A stretch of DNA of 24,658 nucleotides from an uncultured Collinsella sp. Its GTDB lineage: Bacteria > Actinomycetota > Coriobacteriia > Coriobacteriales > Coriobacteriaceae. Location: NCBI GenBank assembly GCA_900546085.1, contig URBS01000016.1, forward strand, positions 1 through 24,658, written 5' to 3'. The notes under the pieces are model-generated. The model saw nothing but the letters and a program-made list of their open reading frames with translations. It had not been told where the DNA came from and did not search any database. Numbering within the stretch: the stretch's first letter is position 1; each line of letters begins with the position of its first letter. Of this stretch, positions 7,086 to 14,820 are shown one piece after another. The position numbers were made by a program, and so were the translations under genes.

Positions 7086-9662
7086 TTACTTGTCGGCGGC
7101 TGCTTTCTTGGCAGTCGACTTCTTCGCGGTCGTCTTCTTGGCGGCAGTGGCTTTCTTAGCCGTCGTCTTCTTTGCCGTGCTCGCCTTGGTTGTGGTCTTG
7201 CGACCGCGGGCGGGCTTCTTCTCCTTGGTCGGGCAGTCCATGTTGACGCAGATACGCCACGGACCGCGCGCCGTGTTGACCACCACGATGGGGGCGCCGC
7301 ACTCGGAGCAGGTCTCGCCCGTCGCCTCGAGCTTGCCGCGCGCCGGCAGCGGATAGCTCACGCCGCAGTCATCGTAGTTGGTGCAGCGGATAAAGCGCTT
7401 GCCGCTCTTCTCGCTCTTGTGCGCGATCAGGTCGCCGTGACGTCCGGCCTCGGCACACACCTTGCACTCGCCCACCTTAAGATCGGGCTCGTAGTTGGTG
7501 GGGCACGTGGGGTTCACGCAGATCTCGAAGGCCTTCTGGCGGAACGGCTGGCACTTGATGCGCGGCGCACCGCACTCGGGGCACACGGCGGCCTCGCCCT
7601 CGAGCGGGCTCACCTTGACGCCACTCGGCACCGGATAGGTCACATCGCAGTCGGGCCAGCCCATGCAGCCAATGAAGCTGCCGCGGGTCTTGGCGCTCGT
7701 CTTCATAACCAGGTCCTTGCCGCACTTGGGGCAGGTACCCACGCGTGCATCGGCCGTGACGGCGTCGCTGATGGCGTCGCCCAGTTCCTGCGTATGTTTG
7801 AGCAGCTCGTCGAGCACGCCGGCCAGCAGCGCGCGCGAGTGCGTCACGACATGCTCTTCGGTGTCCTCGCCGCGCTCCACGCGGGTCATGTCGCCGTCGA
7901 GCTCGCTGGTCATATCGGGGCTCGTGATGCGCGGGGCAAACTGTGACAGCGCATCGATAATGGCGATGCCCAGCTGACTCGGCTCCACGGGATCGTTTTT
8001 GAGGTAGCGCACGGCGTACAGGCGCTCGATGATGCTCGCGCGCGTGGACTTGGTACCCAGGCCGCGCTTTTCCATCTCCTGCACGAGCTTGCCCTGGCTG
8101 TAGCGCGCGGGCGGCTCGGTCTGCTTGGCCTCGAGCTTAATGTCGAACACGTCGACCGTGTCGCCCTGCTCCAGCGGCGGCATCTGCTCATCGCGCTTGA
8201 GACCGTACGGGTACGCCTCGCGGAAGCCCGGAGTCACGAGCACGTCGCCCGAAGCCACAAACGGCTCGCCGTTCACATCGAGCTCGAGCTTGGTGTTCTC
8301 GATGGTCGCGGGACCCATGAGCGTCGCCAGGAAGCGACGAGCGATGAGGTCGTAGAGCTTGCGCTGGCCGCCATCGAGCGTGGACGGATCGCCCTCGCCC
8401 GTGGGGTAGATAGGCGGGTGGTCGGTGGTCTCGACCTTGCCGCGCGTGGGCTTCATGGGGCCGGCGAGCACCTTTTTGCACACGGGCGCCAGCGCCGGGT
8501 TGATCTTTGCCAGATCACTCACCACAGCGCCCAGATCGAGTGTCGCGGGGTACACGGTGTTGTCGACACGCGGATAGCTGATGAGGCCCGCCATGTAGAG
8601 GGACTCGGCGATGCGCATGGTGCGTGCGGGCGAGATGCCCTCGGCCGCAGCGGCTGCCTGCAGCGAGGTGGTCGCAAACGGCGTGGGCGGCTGCTGCTTG
8701 CGGGAGCGCTTGGTCACCGCGGCGACGGTTGCCGTCGTAGCGCCGTCGACGTGGCCGTACGCCGTCTCGGCAGCATCTTTGTCGGTAAAACGTGTCGTCT
8801 TGTGCGCAATCTTAAAGCGGTCATCCTCGGCAGCACCCTGAGCGGCACCCATGCCGCGAATCTGCCAATAGTCCTCGGGCACAAACGCCATGCGTTCGCG
8901 TTCGCGCTCGACCACCAGGGCGAGCGTCGGAGTCTGCACGCGGCCGGCGGAGCGCACGTTGCCAAAGCCGCCAAACTTGGCGAGCGTCAGGTAGCGCGTG
9001 AGCACCGCGCCCCAAATGAGGTCGATGTGCTGGCGGCTCTCGCCGGCGTCGGCCAGATTCTGGTCGAGCGAGACAAGATTATCGAAGGCCTGCGTAATCT
9101 CGGCCTTGGTAAACGAAGAATACTGGGCGCGGGCGACCGGCAAGTCGGGCGCAACCTCGCGCACCTTGTTGAGGGCGTCCGAACCGATCAGTTCGCCCTC
9201 GCGGTCGAAGTCCGTGGCGATAATGACGCTGTCGGACTTCTTGGCAAGGTTCTTGAGCGAGCGGATGAGCTCCTTCTCGGCCGGCAGCTTAATGACGGGC
9301 GCCCAGGTGAGGTAAGGCAGGCTCTCGAGCTTCCAGCCCTTGATGGAGATACCATCGGCAAGAAACGGCTTGCGCTTGGTGTCGTACGGCGGGCGGGCCA
9401 AGCCATCGGGCATATCGGCCGGCAGCATCTCACCGTCCTCCGTGACCGAATACCAGCCCAGCTTTTTATCGAACAGCACGCTGTCGCAAAAATCGGGCGC
9501 AAGGATGTGACCGGCAAGGCCGATCGTCACGCACTCCTCGCCCTTCCACTCAAAACGGTAGATGGCGGTGTTGTACACCTTGTCCTTTTTGGGCTTGCCC
9601 GTGGACAGACGCTCGGCGATCTGACGCGCGGCGTCGTTTTTCTCGGCGATGATGAGCTTCAA
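7086..9662 (-). CDS. topA: DNA topoisomerase I (type IA), archaeal-like, 858 aa
   Basis: Relaxes negatively supercoiled DNA by single-strand passage. The TOPRIM domain starts LIIAEKNDAARQIAERLS and contains DFDREGE (151-157). RSAGRVQTPTLAL (237-249) is a family motif, and the catalytic tyrosine is Y363 in GLISYPRVDN, with arginine R365 retained. The C-terminus has four Cys4 zinc ribbons (CPKCG, CPECG, CKVC and CSECG, each with a later C-x-C or CxxxxC partner), then a Lys/Ala/Thr-rich histone-H1-like tail of about 45 residues. The N-terminus and active-site wording resemble archaeal TopA more than the common bacterial VESPAKA type. The start is TTG at 9662, set by AGGAG 6 bases upstream. It is the last gene of the tat-hyp-topA run, 54 bases after hypB. 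Confidence 0.94.
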   Translation of the reverse strand: MKLIIAEKNDAARQIAERLSTGKPKKDKVYNTAIYRFEWKGEECVTIGLAGHILAPDFCDSVLFDKKLGWYSVTEDGEMLPADMPDGLARPPYDTKRKPFLADGISIKGWKLESLPYLTWAPVIKLPAEKELIRSLKNLAKKSDSVIIATDFDREGELIGSDALNKVREVAPDLPVARAQYSSFTKAEITQAFDNLVSLDQNLADAGESRQHIDLIWGAVLTRYLTLAKFGGFGNVRSAGRVQTPTLALVVERERERMAFVPEDYWQIRGMGAAQGAAEDDRFKIAHKTTRFTDKDAAETAYGHVDGATTATVAAVTKRSRKQQPPTPFATTSLQAAAAAEGISPARTMRIAESLYMAGLISYPRVDNTVYPATLDLGAVVSDLAKINPALAPVCKKVLAGPMKPTRGKVETTDHPPIYPTGEGDPSTLDGGQRKLYDLIARRFLATLMGPATIENTKLELDVNGEPFVASGDVLVTPGFREAYPYGLKRDEQMPPLEQGDTVDVFDIKLEAKQTEPPARYSQGKLVQEMEKRGLGTKSTRASIIERLYAVRYLKNDPVEPSQLGIAIIDALSQFAPRITSPDMTSELDGDMTRVERGEDTEEHVVTHSRALLAGVLDELLKHTQELGDAISDAVTADARVGTCPKCGKDLVMKTSAKTRGSFIGCMGWPDCDVTYPVPSGVKVSPLEGEAAVCPECGAPRIKCQPFRQKAFEICVNPTCPTNYEPDLKVGECKVCAEAGRHGDLIAHKSEKSGKRFIRCTNYDDCGVSYPLPARGKLEATGETCSECGAPIVVVNTARGPWRICVNMDCPTKEKKPARGRKTTTKASTAKKTTAKKATAAKKTTAKKSTAKKAAADK

Positions 9663-9716
9663 AAGAGGCTCCTATCTCGTATCTCTGCGGCTACGCCCGC
9701 CCGTATGGCGGCCGAC

Positions 9717-10400
9717 TTACGCCCTTGCTTGCTCAATCTGCCCGATGAGCCAATCGCACCAGGCATCCATGCCCTCGCCCTTGCGCGCGCTCACGGCAAA
9801 CCGCGGCGCTTGCGGATTGAGGTCATCGAGTGTCTTAGTATACCTATCCATGTCAAAATCGAAAGCCGGGGCCACGTCGACCTTGTTGAGCAGCTGCGCG
9901 CCGGCGTGCTGGAAGATGCCCGGATACTTGATGGGCTTGTCGTCGCCCTCGGGCACCGAGAGAATCATGATGGACAGGTTCTCGCCCAGGTCAAAGTCGA
10001 CCGGGCAGACCAGGTTACCCACGTTTTCGATAAAGATGACGTCGATGTTCTCCAGACCCACAGCCTGGTCGAAGGCATCGACAGCCTCCATGATCATGTT
10101 GCCCTCGAGGTGGCACAGACCGCCCGTGTTGATCTGGATGGCGGGCATGCCGGCTTCCTTCATGGTGATGGCGTCGACATCCGAGGCGATATCGCCCTCG
10201 ATGACGGCACAGCGTAGGCCGGCCTTGTCACGCAGGCGCTCGTTGGTGCCCAGAATCGTGGTGGTCTTACCCGAGCCGGGGCTCGACAGCACATTGATCA
10301 CGTAGGTGCCTGCCTCATTAAATCGCTGACGCAGCTGATCTGCCAGGCGCTCGTTGCGCGACAGGATCGGCGACGCGATATCAATCGTTTTCTCGGCCAT
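9717..10400 (-). CDS. hypB: Hydrogenase nickel incorporation GTPase HypB, 227 aa
   Basis: HypB is a GTPase that, with HypA, delivers nickel to [NiFe]-hydrogenase precursors. It shows the P-loop SSPGSGKTT (39-47), the metal-binding C96-H97 in GGLCHLEGN, C132 in ENVGNLVCP, and the guanine motif NKVD (172-175). The N-terminus lacks the histidine-rich stretch and CxxCGC motif of some homologues, so it probably has little nickel storage capacity. AAGGAG lies 8 bases before the ATG. It is 55 bases after hypA on the same strand. The other hyp genes and the hydrogenase subunits are outside the window. Confidence 0.96.
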   Translation of the reverse strand: MAEKTIDIASPILSRNERLADQLRQRFNEAGTYVINVLSSPGSGKTTTILGTNERLRDKAGLRCAVIEGDIASDVDAITMKEAGMPAIQINTGGLCHLEGNMIMEAVDAFDQAVGLENIDVIFIENVGNLVCPVDFDLGENLSIMILSVPEGDDKPIKYPGIFQHAGAQLLNKVDVAPAFDFDMDRYTKTLDDLNPQAPRFAVSARKGEGMDAWCDWLIGQIEQARA

Positions 10401-10455
10401 ACTTAGCGCTCCTTACTTTGGCCCCTTTATACCCCATCATTAGATGGCTAGCGGG

Positions 10456-10812
10456 CTAATCGTCGGGGGTTTCGATTTCGATACTTGCGATATCGAGCTC
10501 GCGGCCGTGCAGTAGGCGCACGTTGGCACCACCACACTGGGGACAGCGACAGTGGAAGCGATCGTGGTCGAAAACCTCGCCGCAGTCCAGACACTCGCTT
10601 TGTGGATGGACCTCCTCCACGGCAAGCTCGCAGCCTCGCGTGAGCGGGTCCTCGTCGCGAAATGTCTCCCACGCAAAGTCGAGCGCCTCGCGCACGACCT
10701 CGGTCATATCCCCGATACGCAGCGTTACCAAAACGGCGCGCGAGGCCCCCGCCCCACGCGCCGCGCGAATCACTGTATCGAGTATGCCGTTGACAATGCC
10801 AACCTCGTGCAT
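10456..10812 (-). CDS. hypA: Hydrogenase maturation nickel metallochaperone HypA, 118 aa
   Basis: HypA binds nickel through its N-terminal Met-His-Glu and passes it on with HypB. Residues 1-3 are MHE, and the zinc site is two CxxC pairs, C74/C77 and C90/C93, with an extra C88. Length is typical. The ATG at 10812 starts 6 bases after tatC stops, with GAGGAG overlapping the end of tatC, so the two are likely translated from one message. Confidence 0.95.
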   Translation of the reverse strand: MHEVGIVNGILDTVIRAARGAGASRAVLVTLRIGDMTEVVREALDFAWETFRDEDPLTRGCELAVEEVHPQSECLDCGEVFDHDRFHCRCPQCGGANVRLLHGRELDIASIEIETPDD

Positions 10813-10818
10813 ACCGAT

Positions 10819-11610
10819 TTACTCCTCGTCGTCCTCATCGTCCGAGAACAGGTCCAGACGGCTCACAAACAAGCCCTCCTTGCCCTCGCGCGCGGTAATG
10901 ACCACGCGGGCGATGGCGAGCGAAATCTCGTAGAGCGAGAGCAGGGCGCCATACATGAGGCCCAGCGTAACGGGCGAGCCGTCGGGCGTAATCACAGCCG
11001 AGCCCACAAGCAGGCCAACGTATACATAACGCCAGGCACTGCGGAAAGCAGCGTAGGACACGATGTGGAAGACGGACAGGTAGAAGATGATGAGCGGCAG
11101 CTCAAACGCCACACCAAAGCCGATCATAAAGAGCAGCTCCATGTTGACGTAGTTCTCCAGATCGGGCAGCGCCGTGGCGACGGCCGAGGTCTCGCCGATG
11201 AGCCACTCAAAGCCTGCCGGGATAATGATGAAGTAGCAGAAGATGGCACCCAGGAAGAACAGCACCGTCGAGGCGAGCACCGTGGGCACGACCCATTTGC
11301 GCTCGTTGGGACGCAGTGCCGGCAGGAAAAATGCCAGAATCTGCCAGATGATCATGGGCGTGCACATGACCACGGCCATCTTGATGGCCAGCGAGAAGCG
11401 CAGTCCAAAGCCGCCGAGCGTGGTGGTGATGTAGAACTTACCGTCCGGCACAAAGGAGCGGATGGGGTCTTCCAGGATGTCGAGCACCACGGGCGTGGCG
11501 AAATACAGCACGATGGCGGCGGCAAACACCGACACGACCACGATGGTCAGGCGGCGACGGAGCTCGCCCAGGTGATCGAAGAGCGGCATGCGCGCAGGTC
11601 CGATAGGCAT
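10819..11610 (-). CDS. tatC: Sec-independent translocase TatC, 263 aa
   Basis: TatC is the six-span membrane receptor for twin-arginine signal peptides. The family features are visible: MPLFDHLGELRRRL near the N-terminus, FGLRFSLAIKMA, and hydrophobic segments separated by short loops. The C-terminus is acidic (DDEDDEE). The start ATG overlaps the tatA stop by one base (TAATG), with GGGAGG 9 bases upstream. It lies directly upstream of hypA, which fits with the fact that [NiFe]-hydrogenase small subunits are Tat substrates. Confidence 0.97.
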   Translation of the reverse strand: MPIGPARMPLFDHLGELRRRLTIVVVSVFAAAIVLYFATPVVLDILEDPIRSFVPDGKFYITTTLGGFGLRFSLAIKMAVVMCTPMIIWQILAFFLPALRPNERKWVVPTVLASTVLFFLGAIFCYFIIIPAGFEWLIGETSAVATALPDLENYVNMELLFMIGFGVAFELPLIIFYLSVFHIVSYAAFRSAWRYVYVGLLVGSAVITPDGSPVTLGLMYGALLSLYEISLAIARVVITAREGKEGLFVSRLDLFSDDEDDEE

Positions 11611-12203
11611 TACTCATCGCCTCCCTTCGGGGCGTCGGCGGCAGCGGTGTCGTCCTCGGCCTCGAGCTCGCGAGCAAGCTGGTCGACGACGGCTTTGCGC
11701 TTGCGGGGACGACGGGCGTAGAGGTCAGCCGTCGTGGGCTCTGCCGGCTCGGGCTCGGGCTCGGGCTCCGGCTCTGCAGCAGGCTCGGGCTCGACGACAG
11801 GCTCGGCGGCAGCGGCAGGCTCGGCGCTCTCGGCCTCGGACTCCTCAGCAGCACCCTCGCCCTCGGCGGCAGCCTCGCACGCGGCCTTCTCGGCGGCAAG
11901 GCGGGCACGGCGCTCGGCAAAGGTCTCCTTCTTTGCGGGCGCAGCCGTCTCGACGGCATCCTCGTCTGCATCGGAATCGTCATCGACGGCAGCCTTCTTG
12001 GGCTTGACCGGGGCCGACGCGGCTTCACTCACCGGATCGATAATCTCGGACTGAACAACGGCCGTCATCTTTTCCTGCGTCTCGCGGAACTGACGGATGG
12101 CACGGCCGATCGTGCGGCCCATCTGCGGGAGCTTATCCGGGCCAAACAGCAAAAAGCCGAAGACCACGATGATCGCGAGCTCACCCTCTCCAATACCAAA
12201 CAC
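11610..12203 (-). CDS. tatA: TatA/TatB-type twin-arginine translocase subunit with long acidic tail, 197 aa
   Basis: The N-terminus has one hydrophobic span (ELAIIVVFGFLLFGPDKLP) followed by the FGP hinge and the amphipathic helix GRTIGRAIRQFRETQ, characteristic of TatA/B. From about residue 60 the protein is low-complexity: Ala/Glu-rich with an EPEPEPEPEP run, then a basic patch RRPRKRKA. Usual TatA proteins are 60-100 residues, so the tail is unusually long. The start is GTG at 12203 with GGAGG 5 bases upstream; the upstream in-frame ATG at 12248 has no such site and would put charged residues before the span. As the only TatA/B-like gene here, it may serve both roles in a minimal TatAC system. 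That is inference. Confidence 0.92.
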   Translation of the reverse strand: MFGIGEGELAIIVVFGFLLFGPDKLPQMGRTIGRAIRQFRETQEKMTAVVQSEIIDPVSEAASAPVKPKKAAVDDDSDADEDAVETAAPAKKETFAERRARLAAEKAACEAAAEGEGAAEESEAESAEPAAAAEPVVEPEPAAEPEPEPEPEPAEPTTADLYARRPRKRKAVVDQLARELEAEDDTAAADAPKGGDE

Positions 12204-12278
12204 ACATACCTCCAAGGCTCGATGTGAGTCGAGCCCGCACCGCGCCATTCGGCCGGAACTCGTCTATTCATTCGGTCA

Positions 12279-12312
12279 AGTATAGCGCCCGGACGCCAAA
12301 ACGTCCGAGCGC
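12279..12312 (-). promoter_or_regulatory. Candidate tat operon promoter beside a GC-rich hairpin
   Basis: On the minus strand TATACT (12279-12284) is a good -10 box, about 75 bases before the tatA start. The DNA immediately upstream, 12285-12312, forms GCGC-CGGACG / CGTCCG-GCGC with one mismatch and a 6-base loop, covering the spacer and -35 region. No clear -35 hexamer is present. The hairpin has no U-run, so it is a weak terminator for the STAS gene and could instead be a regulator site. Confidence 0.4.
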
Positions 12313-12356
12313 ATCACAAACATATGCCAAACGGCACGCCCTTTTGGGGGCAAAGA

Positions 12357-12671
12357 TTATGCAGCGGTGATCGAAATCTCCTGGTCGACGCCCAACAGCT
12401 GAACCACGCGCATCACCGGGGGCTGCACGTTGACGCAGCTAAAACGCTTACCATGATCAGCTGCGTGGTGTGCGGCGCCCACAAGCACGCCAATGCCCGT
12501 CGAATCGATGTAGCTCACCTGGGCAAAATCGAGCTCAACGGCCTCAGTGGGCTGCTCGAGCGCCAGGTCGATGGCATTGCGCAGGCTATCGGCGTTAGAG
12601 ATATCGATCTCACCGGTCACCTTAATGGTGTAGAGCTCTGGCGTGGGGTTTGTGGAAATACCCAAATCCAT
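12357..12671 (-). CDS. STAS-domain anti-anti-sigma-factor-like protein, 104 aa
   Basis: A single STAS domain of the SpoIIAA/RsbV type. Such proteins release a sigma factor from its anti-sigma kinase unless phosphorylated on a conserved serine. That serine is S57 in YIDSTGIGVLVGAAH, and GEIDISNADSLRNAI is the typical first helix region. The start ATG at 12671 has AAGGAG 7 bases upstream. No anti-sigma kinase, phosphatase or sigma-factor gene is nearby. It lies 66 bases after the aminotransferase on the same strand, so it may share its message. The target is unknown. Confidence 0.92.
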   Translation of the reverse strand: MDLGISTNPTPELYTIKVTGEIDISNADSLRNAIDLALEQPTEAVELDFAQVSYIDSTGIGVLVGAAHHAADHGKRFSCVNVQPPVMRVVQLLGVDQEISITAA

Positions 12672-12737
12672 GTATACGCTCCTTTACGTATCGAAAGTGC
12701 GGATAGTACTAGGCGCGGACTTGCGGGGCCCTACGCG

Positions 12738-14042
12738 TTAGGCGCGCTCGGCACGCGCAAGCTCGGCAGCGACAAGCTTAACGGCCAGCACCAGCACATC
12801 GAGCGCGGCCTCCAGGTCCTCGACCGTGGGATAGCTCGGCGCGATGCGGATGTTGGTGTCGCGCGGGTCCTTGCCATAGGGCCAAGTGGCACCGGCCGGC
12901 GTGAGCTTGACGCCCAGGTCGGCGCAAAGCGCGGCGACCTTTTGGGCCGAGCCCTCGGGACCATCGAAGCTTACAAAGTAGCCGCCGCGGGGGTGCGTCC
13001 AGGTGGCGCAGCCCGTGTCGCCCAGGCCCTCGGTGAGCTTGCGCTCGACGGCCTCAAAGCGCGGGCGCAGGAACTCGGCATGCTTTTTCATGTGCTCCTT
13101 AACCGCCTCGATGGTGGGAAGGAAGCGCACGTGACGCAGCTGGTTGAGCTTGTCGGCGCTGATGAGGCCAGCCTTCAGGCGCTTGGAGAACTCCGCGATA
13201 ACCGCGGGGCTCGCACCGATAAAGCCGATGCCGGCGCCCGGGAAGGTGATCTTGGACGTCGAGGCAAAGGCCACCACACGGTCCTCGGTGCCCGCCGCGC
13301 GAGCGAGGTCAAAGATGTTTGCGAGCTCGTCGGTCTCGTCGTACAGGTCGTGCACGCAGTAGGCGTTGTCCCAGAAGATGCGAAAATCGGGCGCGGCCGT
13401 GGGCATCTCGACCAGGCGACGCACGGTGTCCTCGCTAAAGGTGATGCCCGTGGGGTTGGAATACTTGGGCACGCACCAGATACCCTTGATGGAATCATCG
13501 GCGGCAACGAGGCGCTCAATCTCGTCCATATCGGGGCCGTTGTCGGTCATCGCGACGGGAACGTTCTCGATGCCCAGGTCGGCGGTGATGCCAAAATGAC
13601 GGTCGTAGCCGGGGACGGGGCACAGGAACTTGACCTTCTTGCCGTCGTGCGCGGCCTCGTAGGCATCCCAGGGCTCGCTGCCGCACGAGCCGCAGCGCCA
13701 GAACATGCCGGCGATGTCATGCTCGATCAGGAGGCTCGATGAGCCCAGCACGAGCGTCTGCTCGGCGGGGCAGCCCAGGAACTCCCCTGCCAGCTTGCGA
13801 GCCGAGGGAATGCCCTCGAAGCAGCCGTAGTTGGAGCAGTCGACATTGCCGTCGTGCAGATCGGCATCGGCATTGAGGATATCGAGCATGGGTCGAGAGA
13901 TGTCCACCTGGGAGGGCGACGGCTTGCCGCGGGCCATGTCGAGCGCCAGGCCCTTGGCCTTGACCTCGGCGACCTCGGCTTTGAGCGCCTCGATGGCGGC
14001 ATCGAGTTCGGTGGTTTCCATCTTCTGGTAGATCGTCTGCAT
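12738..14042 (-). CDS. Aminotransferase, aspartate aminotransferase type Ic-like, 434 aa
   Basis: A PLP-dependent fold type I aminotransferase. The PLP lysine is K264 in ASTSKITFPGAG, SNPTG (195-199) holds the cofactor-binding asparagine, and RIAPSYP near the C-terminus carries the carboxylate-binding arginine. Length and motifs such as GKPSP, NYGCFEGIPSAR and WDNAYCVHDL match the class Ic aspartate aminotransferases described in Corynebacterium (AspT) rather than the classic AspC type. It would interconvert aspartate/2-oxoglutarate and oxaloacetate/glutamate; substrate is inferred. ATG at 14042 has AAAGG about 9 bases upstream, with a possible -10 TATACT at 14085-14090. Confidence 0.9.
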   Translation of the reverse strand: MQTIYQKMETTELDAAIEALKAEVAEVKAKGLALDMARGKPSPSQVDISRPMLDILNADADLHDGNVDCSNYGCFEGIPSARKLAGEFLGCPAEQTLVLGSSSLLIEHDIAGMFWRCGSCGSEPWDAYEAAHDGKKVKFLCPVPGYDRHFGITADLGIENVPVAMTDNGPDMDEIERLVAADDSIKGIWCVPKYSNPTGITFSEDTVRRLVEMPTAAPDFRIFWDNAYCVHDLYDETDELANIFDLARAAGTEDRVVAFASTSKITFPGAGIGFIGASPAVIAEFSKRLKAGLISADKLNQLRHVRFLPTIEAVKEHMKKHAEFLRPRFEAVERKLTEGLGDTGCATWTHPRGGYFVSFDGPEGSAQKVAALCADLGVKLTPAGATWPYGKDPRDTNIRIAPSYPTVEDLEAALDVLVLAVKLVAAELARAERA

Positions 14043-14084
14043 GGGGTGCGACCTTTCGCGAAGCGGTACGTTGCAGTTCGTCTA

Positions 14085-14090
14085 AGTATA
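14085..14090 (-). promoter_or_regulatory. Candidate -10 box of the aminotransferase gene
   Basis: TATACT on the minus strand, about 43 bases before the start codon and inside the near-palindrome TCTATACTTAGA. No good -35 hexamer is seen at the proper spacing. Confidence 0.35.
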
Positions 14091-14192
14091 GACCGCCATC
14101 GTCGCAACGTTATGAAGCCGTGATAGATTAAGTTCATCGCAATCAATTACGAATCGCCGCGCATGCCGGCGTGGGGCGCCCAAGGAGGCACT

Positions 14193-14447
14193 ATGGAGTA
14201 CGGATCGTTTCAGGCCGAGGAATTCGGCGACTTGCAGCGCCTGGTCGACGGACTGTTTTACGACCGCCACGCCATCGACCGCCTGGATCTGATCGTACAG
14301 GCCGAAATCTTGGACCTGGCGCCCGACCTCATGGAGATCGTGAACCTTTTGCCGCCCGGCTACTACGACCGCCAGTCACTTTGCGACCAGCTCAACTCCG
14401 CCTTGGCCGCCCACGGCTGGGGCGCCGTCTACGGAACGGTAGAATAA
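14193..14447 (+). CDS. Small acidic protein of unknown function, 84 aa
   Basis: Not recognised. The ATG at 14193 has AAGGAGG 4 bases upstream, which supports a real gene and excludes the earlier in-frame ATG at 14163. The protein is soluble, acidic and probably helical, with DLAPDLMEIVNLLPPGYYD in the middle and LCDQLNSALAAHGWG near the end; it has no signal peptide or cysteine motif. It lies divergent from the aminotransferase gene and is followed directly by a terminator-like hairpin whose stem overlaps the stop codon, so it appears to be monocistronic. It may be a lineage-specific Coriobacteria protein. Confidence 0.8.
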   Translation: MEYGSFQAEEFGDLQRLVDGLFYDRHAIDRLDLIVQAEILDLAPDLMEIVNLLPPGYYDRQSLCDQLNSALAAHGWGAVYGTVE

Positions 14448-14500
14448 GCCTCGAGGCCGGCGATTTGGCCCGCTTCCCGACCTTGGCGAGGCTTGTTTTA
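14446..14500 (+). terminator. Terminator-like hairpin after the 84-aa gene
   Basis: AAGCCTCG (14446-14453) pairs with CGAGGCTT (14487-14494), followed by GTTTTA. The 33-base loop can fold internally (GGCC with GGCC). The left arm overlaps the stop codon. The T-run is short. Confidence 0.45.
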
Positions 14501-14519
14501 GGGCTTGTGGCCAAAAAAG

Positions 14520-14555
14520 GGCAAATATGAGTACTGTTACCTTTTTAGTAGCAGC
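14520..14555 (+). repeat. Dispersed 36-base intergenic repeat, copy 2
   Basis: Matches 29 of 36 bases with the copy at 105-140 (minus). CTGTTAC (14534-14540) pairs with GTAGCAG (14548-14554) with one G-T wobble, around a 7-base loop. It contains a 20-codon open frame from the ATG at 14527 to 14589, but the frame is not conserved between copies. It occupies the gene-free stretch 14448-14820, which otherwise holds only terminator-like hairpins at 14446-14500 and 14695-14730. Confidence 0.6.
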
Positions 14556-14694
14556 GATTCTTGGTCGAAATCGGCAAAACTCGACTTGAAACTTCCTAAT
14601 CACCGTCAGCTAGCGCCAAATTGGAAGTCGATGGTCACCCATTAACGTACAGTTCTTATAACTTTGTTCATTATTTTCCGCACCTAAAATGATA

Positions 14695-14730
14695 CGCCGT
14701 TTGTGACAGTACTCACAAACGGCGTTTTTT
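14695..14730 (+). terminator. Strong intrinsic terminator
   Basis: CGCCGTTTGTGA, a 6-base loop (CAGTAC) and TCACAAACGGCG form a perfect 12-bp stem, followed by TTTTTT. It lies about 250 bases after the 84-aa gene and 90 bases beyond the nhaA stop. No plus-strand gene ends just before it, so it either terminates read-through or a small RNA, or acts weakly on the nhaA message in the other direction. Confidence 0.85.
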
Positions 14731-14820
14731 GACCACTGGCGTGTCTGGCAGGCGGCAAGCACCGCCCGAATCCGCATTTTGAACGCGCCCGAATCGGTTC
14801 TGGAGCCGGTTTTCGCGCTC

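Noticed and set aside
8418..10217. 599-residue plus-strand open frame
   Set aside because: It is antisense to topA and hypB, and no recognisable domain is seen.
12324..13742. 472-residue plus-strand open frame
   Set aside because: It is antisense to the STAS and aminotransferase genes; shadow frame.
14527..14589. 20-codon leader-peptide-like frame in repeat copy 2
   Set aside because: The ribosome-binding site is weak and the matching ATG in copy 1 opens an unrelated, longer frame, so the conservation is at DNA level.
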